DNA of 64,000 bases from Dehalococcoidia bacterium (GCA_009377745.1 WHTK01000004.1:101489-165488); one strand, 5' to 3'; positions 1 to 9,237 are shown, counted from the stretch's first letter. The notes: generated by a model from the letters alone, not told the origin. Translations and numbers: made by a program.

Positions 1-1416
1 GGCCACCAGGACCTCCTGCGCGTTCTGGGAGGCAATAACGAGCACCGGAGTATCACCGGCTGTGGTGGCCAGGGTAGCGGCCAAGTTAGGCGGGGTCTGC
101 GTGCCGGGCGTCGGCAGCGCCGGCTGGGGTACCAACCGCGTCGCGACGATCTCCAGGCTCGTGGCGATCGGCGTTGCCGAGGCGTCCGTAACCTCGATTT
201 GGATCGTCTCGCTGGCCGCGCCCGAGAGGTCGATGTTGAACAGCCGCCCGGGTTGGGCCGCCCCGCCACCGGCCTGCACCGTGCAGCTATAAGGCGCGCG
301 CCCACCCACGATATCGACGACCATGCGCGTCTGCTCCGGCAGGTTCGCGGTCGCGTGCGTCTCATCTACCTCTTTGATCCCGTAAGCTTTGCCGGCCTCG
401 TCAAAGAAGCGAGCGCTCAGCTTCACGGCGCCCGAACCCTGATTGATCAGGGCCACCTCGAAATCACCGGAGACGCCCGCGTGCTCTCCGAAGCCGATCA
501 GCAGGTCTCGCACGCCCGCCTCGAAGGCGAAGTCGCGCGCTCCCTCCGGCGCAATAAAGAAGCGCACCTCGGGCAGGTAGAGGCCGGCCCAGTCGTCGCC
601 AAAGCCGAACTTCTCCGTCACCGCCGGCGGCGTGAAGCCGTCCGAGAGGTCCAGCACCGCGCTGCGGAAGCCGAAGCCCACGCTGCGGTCCTTCTCGCCG
701 CCGATAAAGGCATAGGGCGGCTCCATCGAGATCAGCTCCGCCACACCGATATCGCCGGGATCATCGAGGCCTGCGGTCCCCGCCGAGACCAGCTGGAAGC
801 CGAGCTGGCTGCCCGTATCGTTGCCGTGGACCAGGCGGAATCGCAGCTTCGGCAGCCGGATCGAGACCTCCTGGAAGCTCTCATCCGGCACCAGCAGGTC
901 CTCATCCGTCATCTTGGCGGGGTGCAGGAACGGAGGCCTTACGCTGGGCGCGTTGAGGATCAGGTCCAGCAGGAAGCCGCTGGCGGGGAAGTCAGACGGC
1001 GCCGGGTCCACGGGCAGCGCATCCCAGACGTCCAGGACGTCTCTAGTTGCGGTGAAATCAGCAGCGCCGATGGTGGTGACGCCGGCCGCGATGATGGCGG
1101 AGCCGGCGCGTGGCACAAGCAGCTCGAAGTCAACCGTCGTCTCGCGCAGGTCGAAGACCGGTGAGCGGCGGTCGGGGTCGAAGGGTGGCTCGGCTTCGTC
1201 TACCAGCGCGTTTACCGAGATCCCGCCGGCGATTGGGTCGATCTTGGCGCGGCCATTGAACTCGCAGCGGCCGCGGATCGTGACGCCGAATGCTTCGGAA
1301 GCCGTCTCGAACTGGGTGACTCGCAGCACCGAGAGGGCAGCGTGCTGCGCTCCCAGGTTCTCGCCCTTGAGCAAGTAAGGGATGATCAGGTCGGCGAGCG
1401 CGAGATTGAAAGGCAC
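1..1416 (-). CDS. Large unrecognised protein, N-terminal part (runs off left edge)
   Basis: An open minus-strand frame of about 472 codons continues past the left edge, so the C-terminus is missing. An in-frame TAG at 1426-1428 bounds it upstream. The first plausible start is GTG at 1416 (VPFNLALADLIIPYLLKGEN), about ten bases after a weak AGG. The product is soluble-looking and beta-rich, with many alternating hydrophobic segments, no signal peptide and no membrane helix. A Pro/Thr-rich stretch (about residues 425-445, with LPTPGTQTPPN) suggests a linker before another domain beyond the edge. I do not recognise the family. The frame is preferred over the plus-strand frames because its residue composition is normal, while the opposite frames are Arg/His/Gln-rich. 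Confidence 0.6.
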   Translation of the reverse strand, partial: MPFNLALADLIIPYLLKGENLGAQHAALSVLRVTQFETASEAFGVTIRGRCEFNGRAKIDPIAGGISVNALVDEAEPPFDPDRRSPVFDLRETTVDFELLVPRAGSAIIAAGVTTIGAADFTATRDVLDVWDALPVDPAPSDFPASGFLLDLILNAPSVRPPFLHPAKMTDEDLLVPDESFQEVSIRLPKLRFRLVHGNDTGSQLGFQLVSAGTAGLDDPGDIGVAELISMEPPYAFIGGEKDRSVGFGFRSAVLDLSDGFTPPAVTEKFGFGDDWAGLYLPEVRFFIAPEGARDFAFEAGVRDLLIGFGEHAGVSGDFEVALINQGSGAVKLSARFFDEAGKAYGIKEVDETHATANLPEQTRMVVDIVGGRAPYSCTVQAGGGAAQPGRLFNIDLSGAASETIQIEVTDASATPIATSLEIVATRLVPQPALPTPGTQTPPNLAATLATTAGDTPVLVIASQNAQEVLVA

Positions 1417-1923
1417 CGTCGCGACCTAGAGGGGCACGGCGCAAACCCCATCTCCTGGGGTGATCAGAGCAAAGGTACAGATGGAGGGGACACTCATGGG
1501 TACATGCCTTGGATCGCGGGAAGTCACGGCAGTCCCTGCCGCCAAGATTCTCAACCTCACAGGGCGATCTTGGTATTACAACCCCATCCTAAAAGCATTG
1601 CGGTTTTATAAAAGCCAGGCGGCTTGAGGTCGAATCGAGATATAACGAAGCGGATGCACGGATTACCGATCCGTAAAACGGCGAGTCGGCTCCTGGGCCT
1701 CTTCAGTGGTACCAGACATATTCGCTGCTGCCTGCTTCGTCCGGCGGCTCAGGCCCGGCCGGTGCAGCCTCCATCAGTGGCTGACCCGGGAGGTAGCGGC
1801 GCTGGAGGCGAATCTGACCGAAGACTTCTGTAGTTGGCTGGACTGGACGGCGCAAAGACTTGCGTGTGAGATTAGATCCCGGATGGGCTTGATCAGCTCG
1901 CCTCTTAATACTGGAGGTGTCCA
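1417..1923. other. Intergenic stretch before pyruvate kinase
   Basis: About 500 bases without a convincing gene. It holds a 7-bp inverted repeat (CCAAGAT at 1542-1548, ATCTTGG at 1567-1573), which is a weak hairpin without a T-run. It also holds a 73-codon plus-strand frame (1706-1927) whose stop overlaps the pyruvate kinase start as ATGA. I could not match that frame to any family. No clear sigma-70 promoter stands out. Confidence 0.35.
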
Positions 1924-3333
1924 ATGACACGCACCTTTAGACGTACAAAGATCGTTGCCACGGTGGGCCCCGCGACCACGGACTCTAGCGTCCTGCGAGA
2001 CCTCATCCTGGCTGGCGCCGACGTGCTGCGTCTGAATTTCTCGCACGGCACGCATGAGGAGAAGGCCCTCCAGATCGAGGAAGCCCGCCGGATTGCAGCC
2101 GGCCTTGACCGCCCGGTTGCCATTCTTCAGGACCTGCAAGGACCAAAGATACGCGTAGGTCCCCTCGATGTAGAGACGATAACCCTTAACGAGGGCCAGA
2201 TGATCACGGTCCACGGCGACTCGAGGATCGGCAACTCGCAAGAGATCTCCGTTTCATACCCTCGTTTGGCCGAGGAGATGCACGCCGGCGACCTGATTTT
2301 TCTGGACGATGGCCTGATCGAGTTGCGAGTAAAGGCAGTCCCCGGAGTGGTCCAGGCTGAGGTCGTCGTAGGTGGCCTCTTGAGTGAGCGCAAGGGCGTG
2401 AACCTCCCCGGCGTCGAACTGGAAACCCCGGCCCTAACCTCCAAAGACGAGACTGATCTCCGCTTTGGCCTCGCGCTTGGAGTCGACCTGATCGCCCTTA
2501 GCTTTGTCCGGCGGCCTCAGGACGCGGCCCGGGCACGAGAAATCATCGTCGAGGCGGGGGACGGCCAACTGCTCATAGCTAAAATCGAAAAACGAGAGGC
2601 TCTCGCTGAGATTGACGGAATCTTGGAGTCCTTCGATGGTGTCATGGTCGCGCGAGGCGATCTGGGCGTCGAATTGAGCCACGAGAAGGTGCCAACCGCG
2701 CAGAAGAGCATAATCAGAAAGGCAAACGCCATCGGCAAGCCGGTCATCACCGCGACGCAGATGCTGGAGTCCATGACGCACAACAGCGTGCCGACTCGCG
2801 CGGAGGCATCTGACGTGGCCAACGCGGTCCTGGATGGCTCGGATGCGGTGATGCTCAGCGGTGAAACCGCGATCGGCTCCTATCCCATCGAGACGGTCAG
2901 GACCATGGACAAAATCATCCGTGAGGCTGAGACAGAGCCTCGGCCCTTGCACTCACCAGCCACGTCCCTCGAGGCAAACACGAATGCCTTCTGCTCTGCT
3001 GCTGCCACGCTCGCCACCCATGTCGGTGCTGCTGGTCTAGCTGCACTAACGCGTTCGGGTGGCTCGGCTCGAAGCCTTTCAAGTCTGCGACCGGGGATTC
3101 CGGTGTTTGCCCTCTGCGGGAGCGATCAACTGGCCCACGGCCTTAACCTCTGGCGCGGCGTCATCCCCTTCGTCATTCGCTCCAGTCATGGTATCGAGGA
3201 CGCATCCCAGACGATCGCGCGAGAACTTGGGATGAAAGGATGGCTCGACAGCGGCAGCAAGGTCGTCATTGTTGGCGTGTCACCCGAGTCCCAGGAGGCG
3301 CGGACGGATTTCATCCGCCTCGTGGAAGTGTAG
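1924..3333 (+). CDS. pyk: Pyruvate kinase
   Basis: Converts phosphoenolpyruvate and ADP to pyruvate and ATP, the last step of glycolysis, in the cytoplasm. The 469-residue length fits the bacterial enzyme. Visible motifs are the N-terminal RRTKIVATVGPAT, LNFSHG (about 37-42), LQDLQGPKIR (about 67-76), the catalytic Lys region KIEKREAL (about 220), the metal-binding MVARGDLGVE (about 241), TATQMLESM (about 275) and the LDGSDAVMLSGETA signature (about 300). The C-terminal regulatory domain is complete; there is no extra PEP-utiliser domain. GGAGGT at 1914-1919 fixes the ATG start. The gene stands alone between two minus-strand genes. Confidence 0.97.
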   Translation: MTRTFRRTKIVATVGPATTDSSVLRDLILAGADVLRLNFSHGTHEEKALQIEEARRIAAGLDRPVAILQDLQGPKIRVGPLDVETITLNEGQMITVHGDSRIGNSQEISVSYPRLAEEMHAGDLIFLDDGLIELRVKAVPGVVQAEVVVGGLLSERKGVNLPGVELETPALTSKDETDLRFGLALGVDLIALSFVRRPQDAARAREIIVEAGDGQLLIAKIEKREALAEIDGILESFDGVMVARGDLGVELSHEKVPTAQKSIIRKANAIGKPVITATQMLESMTHNSVPTRAEASDVANAVLDGSDAVMLSGETAIGSYPIETVRTMDKIIREAETEPRPLHSPATSLEANTNAFCSAAATLATHVGAAGLAALTRSGGSARSLSSLRPGIPVFALCGSDQLAHGLNLWRGVIPFVIRSSHGIEDASQTIARELGMKGWLDSGSKVVIVGVSPESQEARTDFIRLVEV

Positions 3334-3360
3334 CCCGAAGACAGCAGGAGCGTGTCCCGC

Positions 3361-3666
3361 CTAAGAGATGCGCCTGCCGTTGAATAGACCTTCGATGCCT
3401 GCTCCGATTACCTCGACAGTTCCGGACATCTCATCCTTGTCGACCTGGGCATCGAAGCGAATGCTGAGCTGTCCGCTGCCGCCCTGCGTCAGGACCTGCC
3501 AGGTAAGGTTGCCATCACTGACCTTGCCGTCATCGAATGAATGGCTTTCGACCCCGTCGTTCCACATACCACTCAAAAACCTGCCGACCGACGTAAGGCG
3601 CAGGGTGCCTTCTCGCGGGCCAGGGGAAACATCCAACTCAAGCCTCCAGATGCCGTCAACGCGCAT
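3361..3666 (-). CDS. Small beta-rich protein of unknown function
   Basis: A 101-residue protein with a run of alternating beta strands (GIWRLELDVSPG, TLRLTSVGRFLSGMW, GNLTWQVLTQ, GQLSIRFDAQV, MSGTVEVIG) and a C-terminal GLFNGRR. This layout resembles small lipocalin-like or beta-barrel domains that occur alone or appended to metabolic enzymes. I cannot name a function. There is no signal peptide, no Cys pair and no membrane helix. It converges on pyruvate kinase with a 27-base gap. Confidence 0.7.
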   Translation of the reverse strand: MRVDGIWRLELDVSPGPREGTLRLTSVGRFLSGMWNDGVESHSFDDGKVSDGNLTWQVLTQGGSGQLSIRFDAQVDKDEMSGTVEVIGAGIEGLFNGRRIS

Positions 3667-3797
3667 GGTTTACCTCCAGACGCCTGAGTGTAGTAAGTCA
3701 GAGATCAAACTTTCACCGCAATGAAGCCGGAGTACTGTTGCAGCGGCGTAACGGCGGGCAGGCTTGAGGCAGACGGGAAGCAGTACTCGGCCTCACT

Positions 3798-4880
3798 TCA
3801 ATGAACGAAGAGGTCCTTGCCCTTGAACCGCTCGAGCCAAAGCGGTAGCGCCTCGGCGTTGAAAACATGCTCTGGCGTCTCGCCTTTAAGCGCCTTGAGG
3901 ATGTCGTTGTTAACCCATTGAGAGTTCTGGCCCGCGCCGCGGCCGGCCGGCGCCTCAGGTCCCGTGGTCCTTAGAGGCGATCCGCCATGGGGCCGCATGA
4001 TGACCTTGTTTCCCATGAAGCGCAGCGGACTCTCAGGTGGTAGAGGTTCCTCTTCATAGGCGTTGAGGGCCGCCCCGGCTATCGTTCCCTTTTCGAGTGC
4101 GTTTATCAAGTCCAGCTCGTTTACGGCGCCGCCACGCGCCGTATTTATCAAGTAAGAAGTAGGCTTCATCATTTCTATTTGCCTTGCGGAGATCATGTGC
4201 TTGGTTTCCTTGTTGAGGACCACGTGTATGGTGACAACGTCTGATTCGCGCAAGAGCGTCTCGAGATCGACGGGCTGCACGCCAAACTCCAGGAAGCGGT
4301 ACTCGGGGATGTAGGGATCCGATGCAAGGATATTGATGTTCCAGGGGCGCATGAGGTGGGCCACACGTCCGCCGATGCGCCCGAGACCGACGATTCCGAG
4401 AGTGATGCCCTTGTAGCCGTCCGAGTTACGGCTACCGACGTAGGCGCCCTGGCGACCCTCGGTCCACCAGCCGCCCTCTTTGATCGTTGTGTCCTGGATC
4501 ATCTGACCCTTGAGCAGCGAAAGCATGAACATGACCGTCGTCTCGGCGATGTTGCCCCAGTTCGATTCGACCGGTGCGTGCGTCACGAGGACGCCCAGCT
4601 CCGACGCGGCCTCGATGTCGATGTCGTCGACACCCACGGTGGCCTTGGCGACGATGCGCAGGTCGGGCAGCGCCTGCAGCACCCGCCGAGAGGTCGGTGT
4701 CGCGCGCATAGAGCTGCCGGCCAGGGCGACGGCGCCTTTCGCCATGCTGATGTACTCGGCCTCGTAATCGCCGCCCGGCACGTGCCATTGCGGGTTGCCG
4801 AGCTGCACCTCGCAGCCGTTCTGCTCCAGGAACTTATGACTGTCGCCCGTGGGGGCGAAGACGAGCACTTTCGGCGCCAT
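3798..4880 (-). CDS. D-isomer-specific 2-hydroxyacid dehydrogenase
   Basis: NAD(P)-dependent oxidoreductase that interconverts a 2-oxo acid and a D-2-hydroxy acid. The Rossmann motif GIVGLGRIGG lies at about residues 161-170. The catalytic Arg is in NTARGGAVNE (about 245), the acidic residue in NAYEEEPLP and the catalytic His in RPHGG (about 293). The start at 4880 is chosen over an upstream ATG at 4922 because AGGAAG sits seven bases before it. The C-terminal 65 residues are less conserved than usual. The gene is divergent from the ThDP enzyme at 5098, and the shared intergenic region holds a TGACAA-N3-TTGTCA operator. A role in the same catabolic pathway is inferred; the substrate is unknown. 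Confidence 0.9.
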   Translation of the reverse strand: MAPKVLVFAPTGDSHKFLEQNGCEVQLGNPQWHVPGGDYEAEYISMAKGAVALAGSSMRATPTSRRVLQALPDLRIVAKATVGVDDIDIEAASELGVLVTHAPVESNWGNIAETTVMFMLSLLKGQMIQDTTIKEGGWWTEGRQGAYVGSRNSDGYKGITLGIVGLGRIGGRVAHLMRPWNINILASDPYIPEYRFLEFGVQPVDLETLLRESDVVTIHVVLNKETKHMISARQIEMMKPTSYLINTARGGAVNELDLINALEKGTIAGAALNAYEEEPLPPESPLRFMGNKVIMRPHGGSPLRTTGPEAPAGRGAGQNSQWVNNDILKALKGETPEHVFNAEALPLWLERFKGKDLFVH

Positions 4881-5003
4881 GATGGCTTCCTTTCTCATCA
4901 GTAGAATAGAGACCGCTCCCAAGCGAGGATCGCGGCCGGTTGCAGGGACGGGGTAGTCGAATGTATTGAAGGCGCGAGCACGTCCCTAAGCAATGGCGAT
5001 ATG

Positions 5004-5018
5004 TGACAAGATTTGTCA
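5004..5018. promoter_or_regulatory. Perfect 15-bp operator TGACAAGATTTGTCA
   Basis: A perfect 6-3-6 inverted repeat (TGACAA, GAT, TTGTCA) between the divergent hydroxyacid dehydrogenase and ThDP enzyme genes. It has the same ATATG 5' flank as the site at 8029. It is one of six related sites in the first 11.4 kb. I infer that it binds the XRE/MmyB-like regulator encoded at 7122-7964. Confidence 0.65.
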
Positions 5019-5097
5019 AGCCCGGAACTTGACTGGGCTCGGCAATGAACAATGATGAATGCGACCGTCGTCGCGGGCGACGATGAAGGAGGAAGCC

Positions 5098-6885
5098 GTG
5101 CAGAACCTTGAGACCAAGCCTGTAGTCGCCGATGACGGCAGCCGGATGAGCCAGGCCGAGTACGGCTCCGATCTCATCGTTGAGATGTTGCGGAACCTGG
5201 GCATACCGTATGTTGCATTGAACCCCGGCGCCAGCTTCCGGGGCATCCACGACTCGCTCGTGAACTTTGCCGGCGGCGGCCCCGAGATGGTGGTCTGCTG
5301 CCACGAAGAGATCGCTGTCGCTGTCGCCAACGGCTACGCGCGCGCCACCGGCATGCCGGCGGTCGCCGCCGTCCACGACGTGGTCGGCCTGCAGCACGCG
5401 ACGATGGCGATCTACGACGCCTGGTGCGCCAAGCTGCCCACGATCATCATCGGCGGGACCGGGCCGATGGCGGCTGAGAACCGCCGCCCCGGCACTGACT
5501 GGCTACACACCGCGCTCGTCCAGGGCAACCAGGTCCGTGACTACGTTAAGTGGGACGACCAGCCATCGAGCATTGCCGCGATCCCCGAATCGCTGATGCG
5601 CGCCTACAAGATCGCCATGACCGAGCCGTGCGGCCCGGTCTATGTCTGCTTCGATACGGACACCCAGGAAGACCCGATCACCACACCGATCCGCCTGCCG
5701 GACCCCAAGCGCTTCCAGCCGCCCGCGCCCATGGCGCCGGACCCGGCAGCCCTGGAGCAGGCGGCGGAGTTGCTCGCGCAGGCCCAGTGTCCGGTGATCA
5801 TGGCAGGGGCAGTCGGGAGGCACCCGGAGGCGCTGGCGCCGCTGCAGGAGCTCGCCGAGTTGCTGCAGGCGCCGGTCGTGGCCAACGGCTACGCCCTGCC
5901 GACCGCTCATCCGCTCAACGCCAGCTCTCAGCGCCAGGACGCCCTGCGTGACGCCGACGTGGTGCTGGCCCTCGACTTCGTCGACCTTGCCGGCGCTTTC
6001 AGCCAGACCAGCGGCATCAAGGACCGCAGCGAGTTTCCTCAGTACATCAAGCCGGCGACCAGGGTCATCCACATCAGCCTCTGGGATCTGGTTCAGGGTA
6101 GCTGGGCCAGCGACTACCAGCGCCTCGCCCCCATCGACGTCCCGATCGCGGCCGATACGCGGCTGGCCCTGCCGCTGCTGGTCGAGGCTTGCCGCCGCAA
6201 CCTATCGCGCGACTCCGGCAGCAGCCGTCGCTTGAGCGAGCGCCGCGAAGCCATCGACGTGATGCAGGCCAGAGGGCAGGAGCGCCGGCAGGCGAACTCA
6301 CGTCGCGACTGGGACGCGCGCCCAATCTCGATGAGCCGGCTTAATGCCGAGCTTTGGGAGGCCGTAAAGGGTAAGCCCTGGACTGGTGGCGGGAGACCGG
6401 GGTGGGAGGTAACTGGGCCCGAGCAGGTCGCGGCCAGCGCCGGCGGTGGCGGCGGCTCCGGCGGCCTTGGTCTGGCAATGGGCAGCGCCATCGGCGTCGC
6501 TCTGGCACATAAGGATTCCGGCCGGTTCCACGTCCACGTCATGGGTGACGGCCAGCTGCTCTACACGCCCAGCTCGCTGTGGACGCTGGCTAACCTCGGC
6601 CTGCCGATCCTGACGATCGTTAACAACAACCGCCTCTATGGCAATGACGAGGGGCACCAGGAGCATCTCGCACGCCTGCGGGGCCGGCCTGTGGAGAACA
6701 AGGGCATCGGCATTTCGCTCGACAACCCGAACACTGACTTCGCGACTCTGGCGCGCTCATTCAACGTCGAGGGCTTCGGACCTGTTGAAGATCCCGAGGA
6801 CCTCAAGGGCGTGCTCGATCAGGCTGTGAAAGCAGTCATGGAAGGACGTCCTGTCCTCGTTGACGTGATAACAGCCAACGATTAG
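5098..6885 (+). CDS. ThDP-dependent 2-oxo acid decarboxylase-like enzyme
   Basis: A 595-residue thiamine-diphosphate enzyme of the acetolactate synthase/benzoylformate decarboxylase superfamily. The three domains are in the usual order: PYR domain with the catalytic Glu in HEEIAVAV (about 70), a central domain, and the PP domain with the metal/ThDP motif GDG (about 483) ending in NNN (about 509). GTG at 5098 is chosen over ATG at 5059 because AAGGAGG at 5086-5092 is placed for it, and because the paralogue at 16.4-18.2 kb starts at the equivalent residue (MQDLES against VQNLET). The substrate cannot be read from the sequence. The operator at 5004 lies 80 bases upstream. The central linker is Gly-rich (about 445-460). 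Confidence 0.9.
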   Translation: MQNLETKPVVADDGSRMSQAEYGSDLIVEMLRNLGIPYVALNPGASFRGIHDSLVNFAGGGPEMVVCCHEEIAVAVANGYARATGMPAVAAVHDVVGLQHATMAIYDAWCAKLPTIIIGGTGPMAAENRRPGTDWLHTALVQGNQVRDYVKWDDQPSSIAAIPESLMRAYKIAMTEPCGPVYVCFDTDTQEDPITTPIRLPDPKRFQPPAPMAPDPAALEQAAELLAQAQCPVIMAGAVGRHPEALAPLQELAELLQAPVVANGYALPTAHPLNASSQRQDALRDADVVLALDFVDLAGAFSQTSGIKDRSEFPQYIKPATRVIHISLWDLVQGSWASDYQRLAPIDVPIAADTRLALPLLVEACRRNLSRDSGSSRRLSERREAIDVMQARGQERRQANSRRDWDARPISMSRLNAELWEAVKGKPWTGGGRPGWEVTGPEQVAASAGGGGGSGGLGLAMGSAIGVALAHKDSGRFHVHVMGDGQLLYTPSSLWTLANLGLPILTIVNNNRLYGNDEGHQEHLARLRGRPVENKGIGISLDNPNTDFATLARSFNVEGFGPVEDPEDLKGVLDQAVKAVMEGRPVLVDVITAND

Positions 6886-6896
6886 GGGCTCCAGCC

Positions 6897-7115
6897 TCAG
6901 CCTGCTCGGACGTTTGAGCTCCCAAGTCTCCGGAAGACGGCCGTGTAGACCACGTGCGCGCTTTCGTGATCTTCGGTGCTATCTGGGAAGGCGACGACCA
7001 GCTCCCAGCCGGCGTCCCTTTGCTCGGCCAGGTTGTGCTTCTGGATCACTTCGCTGGTGTGGACGACGGTGTACTCGTATTGGCAGTCGTGCTCCGGATC
7101 AAATGAATCCGTCAA
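6897..7115 (-). CDS. DUF4177-like small protein
   Basis: A 72-residue protein with the pattern YEYTVVHTSE, a middle helix ending in DAGWELV, and a final VVYTAVFRR strand. This is the hallmark layout of DUF4177-type small proteins (a YxY-V start, a GWELV core and a terminal FKR-like strand). The function is unknown. Translation appears to begin at TTG, six bases after the stop of the regulator gene at 7122, so the two are probably one transcript. No signal peptide or membrane segment is seen. Confidence 0.65.
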   Translation of the reverse strand: MTDSFDPEHDCQYEYTVVHTSEVIQKHNLAEQRDAGWELVVAFPDSTEDHESAHVVYTAVFRRLGSSNVRAG

Positions 7116-7121
7116 CGACGC

Positions 7122-7964
7122 TTACCGCAACGACCAGTGCAGGACAGGGTCCACCTTCACCGTTGGTGGGCCCTTGAGCCTCAGGCCCGCAAGTGCCTGG
7201 TTGGCAAGATCGTCGGTCGGGACGTACTCCCTTAGGTAAAAGAATGGCGGGAAATAGATGCGAGACATGAACACGCGATAGGTGCCGACATCCTCCGTAA
7301 CCACCTCTTCGGGTGCGCCCAGCAGTGACGGCTCCGAGTCTTGCTCCAGCGGGATCGATGCCCATCGCTCCTGGAAGCCGGGAATGTCTGAGAGTTCCTG
7401 GAGCATGCGGATGTAGCCGGGGGAGCCACAGAAGCCGGCTGTCTCCGCCCAAGTAGTCTGGATCCAGTAGCGCAGGCGCGCCTCCGTGGAGCCGTGATAC
7501 TCGCCGCGGGTGTCGAAGATGCTCGCCAGCAGGTGCGTGTCGGACGCCATCGGGCCGAACTCGATCTGAAGGGCGCCGGCGTAGCTATTCCAGCCACGAA
7601 TGTAGAAGAGGTCGTCTACCAGATAGGCGGGAAACTCGGTTCGGAGCAAACGCGTGGCGCGCTCCAGAAAGAGAGGCACATTTGCCTTCATGCCGGCGCG
7701 CCGGTTGATGAAGGCGCGCATGATGAAGTTGGTCTGAAACGGCGTGAGACTGAAGAAGTCGGCCAGGGCCCGAAGGTCAGAACCGCTGGGCTGGGAAAAA
7801 CCGGTCTCCCAGCGGTGGATTGTCCGCCAGGAGACACCCAGGCGATTGCCCAACTCCTCCAGGGAGCAGCTGTGTCCATTCTCGTCGCGGACGCGGAGGC
7901 GGAATGACCGGAGCCACTCGCCGGGCAGCGTAGGAAAGGCTATGCGAACTGATTGCTTCGTCAT
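7122..7964 (-). CDS. XRE-family regulator with MmyB-like ligand-binding domain
   Basis: A 280-residue DNA-binding regulator. The N-terminal helix-turn-helix (about residues 34-56, SLEELGNRLGVSWRTIHRWE) is a typical XRE/Cro fold. The rest matches MmyB-like ligand-binding domains, with RGWNSYAGAL in place of the family's WN motif and a PGFQERWASI segment. I start it at 7964. The upstream in-frame ATG at 8054 would put a perfect operator (8029-8043) inside the coding region, which argues against that start. The operator then sits 65 bases upstream, suggesting autoregulation. I infer that it controls the neighbouring ThDP, amidohydrolase and transport genes through the repeated TGACAA-N3-TTGTCA site. 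Confidence 0.82.
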   Translation of the reverse strand: MTKQSVRIAFPTLPGEWLRSFRLRVRDENGHSCSLEELGNRLGVSWRTIHRWETGFSQPSGSDLRALADFFSLTPFQTNFIMRAFINRRAGMKANVPLFLERATRLLRTEFPAYLVDDLFYIRGWNSYAGALQIEFGPMASDTHLLASIFDTRGEYHGSTEARLRYWIQTTWAETAGFCGSPGYIRMLQELSDIPGFQERWASIPLEQDSEPSLLGAPEEVVTEDVGTYRVFMSRIYFPPFFYLREYVPTDDLANQALAGLRLKGPPTVKVDPVLHWSLR

Positions 7965-8028
7965 CACGGTCGCCCCGGTTAGTGGGGACATTATCCACGA
8001 ATCGAAGCCGCCTTGAATCTCTAATATG

Positions 8029-8043
8029 TGACAAACCTTGTCA
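8029..8043. promoter_or_regulatory. Perfect 15-bp operator TGACAAACCTTGTCA
   Basis: A perfect 6-3-6 inverted repeat located 65 bases upstream of the XRE/MmyB-like regulator start. It shares the flank ATATG with the site at 5004. The position suggests that the regulator controls its own gene. Confidence 0.65.
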
Positions 8044-8125
8044 GGAGCCCACAATCGCCGCCCTTGAGGCCATAAAAGTCGGCCGCCTGGAATGCAACGC
8101 CTTCCTTTGCCCAGCCCGAAGCGTG

Positions 8126-9174
8126 TTAGAGGCCAAGGAACTCCCGCGGATTCGTTTCGAGGATGCGCTGTTTATCGGCCCCCGAAAGCCCCGGCATCGC
8201 CATCAGGTCTGGGATGGCGCTAGGCCAGAGGCCGTTGGGATCGCGGTGGTGGAAGTCGCTGCCCAACATGAAGCGGTGGTCCGGTACCATGCGCACGACA
8301 TCGCCGAGATAGGGCTCGGCGGTGTGGATTGTCATGTGGAGCTGGTGCACATACTGGCTGGGCTTGCTCTGAAGAGCGGCGGCCTTCGACTGCGCGACAC
8401 TGGGCGTCTCGGCGGCGTGGTAGATGTCGAGCCGGTTCAGGAGGTAGGGCAGCCAGCCGGCGCCGGCTTCGAAGAAGCCGAACTTGAGAGTTGGAAACCG
8501 GTCTAGGGTGCCGCTAAAAATCAGGTGAGCAATCGAAAGCATGTAGGTGAACGGGAATCCCAAGGCTGATGCTAAGAAGCCATACTCGGAGCCGCCGAAA
8601 CGATCTGCGCCGACGAGCACGGGATTGAATGGCTGGGTATTCGAAGTGCGGGCTGCCCTATGCACCAGCAGTGGGACGCCCAACTCCGCGACCTTCTCGT
8701 AGAACGGGTAGAGTTCCTCTGAGCCGAGGGGACGTCATCGAAGCCGCCGAGGACCTTGATCGCCCTGAAGCCGAGTTGGTTGACTGCCCTATCAGCCTCT
8801 TTGACTGCCTCCTGCACCTCCGGTAGATGGACCCAGGCAACGCCGATGAAGCCATGCTGCCCCTTTAGGTCATCAGCTACTGCGTCGTTGTAAGCGCGGG
8901 CGAGAGAGCAACCCACGTCCGGAGCGACCTCGTAGATCAGCGGGCGATTCTCCGGTATGAGGACCTGGAGGTCGAAGCCCTGCTGGGCCATCTGAGAGGT
9001 CCTCTCCGCCAAGTTCCAGCCGGCCTCTGGCCAGGACGCGCAGACGGCGCCGTCGCGGAGACAGACGACCCGACCGTCGCGGGTCTCCTGCGTCATCAGG
9101 GCACGAGCCTTGGAGTTATCGACGTAGTCGAGCCATCGGAAGGGCATGTAGTGGGTGTCCGTATCGATGTACAT
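8126..9174 (-). pseudogene. Amidohydrolase family protein with a one-base frameshift
   Basis: A metal-dependent hydrolase of the amidohydrolase-2 (ACMSD-like) family, about 349 residues when the two frames are joined. The first frame begins MYIDTDTHYMPFRWLDY (metal site with DTH) and runs to GGFDDVP. The second frame continues LGSEELYPFYEKVAELGVPLLVH, then FPTLKFGFFEAGAGWLPYLL, and ends with MLGSDFHHRDPNG and NPREFLGL. The break is at a GGGG run (8728-8731); one more G restores the frame as DDVPLGSEELYP. Every family landmark survives on both sides, so this is either a sequencing indel or a very recent inactivation. AAAGAGGA precedes the ATG. The tandem operators at 9238-9274 lie 64 bases upstream. 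Confidence 0.85.
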
Positions 9175-9237
9175 CTCGAATCCTCTTTCTGCTAGAAAAC
9201 TATGCAGATGGCTATGACCTCAATAAATCTCCCGATA

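Noticed and set aside
199..1164. Long plus-strand frame of 321 codons
   Set aside because: It is antisense to the partial minus-strand gene at 1-1416 and is rich in Arg, His, Gln and Glu, as expected for a shadow in GC-rich DNA.
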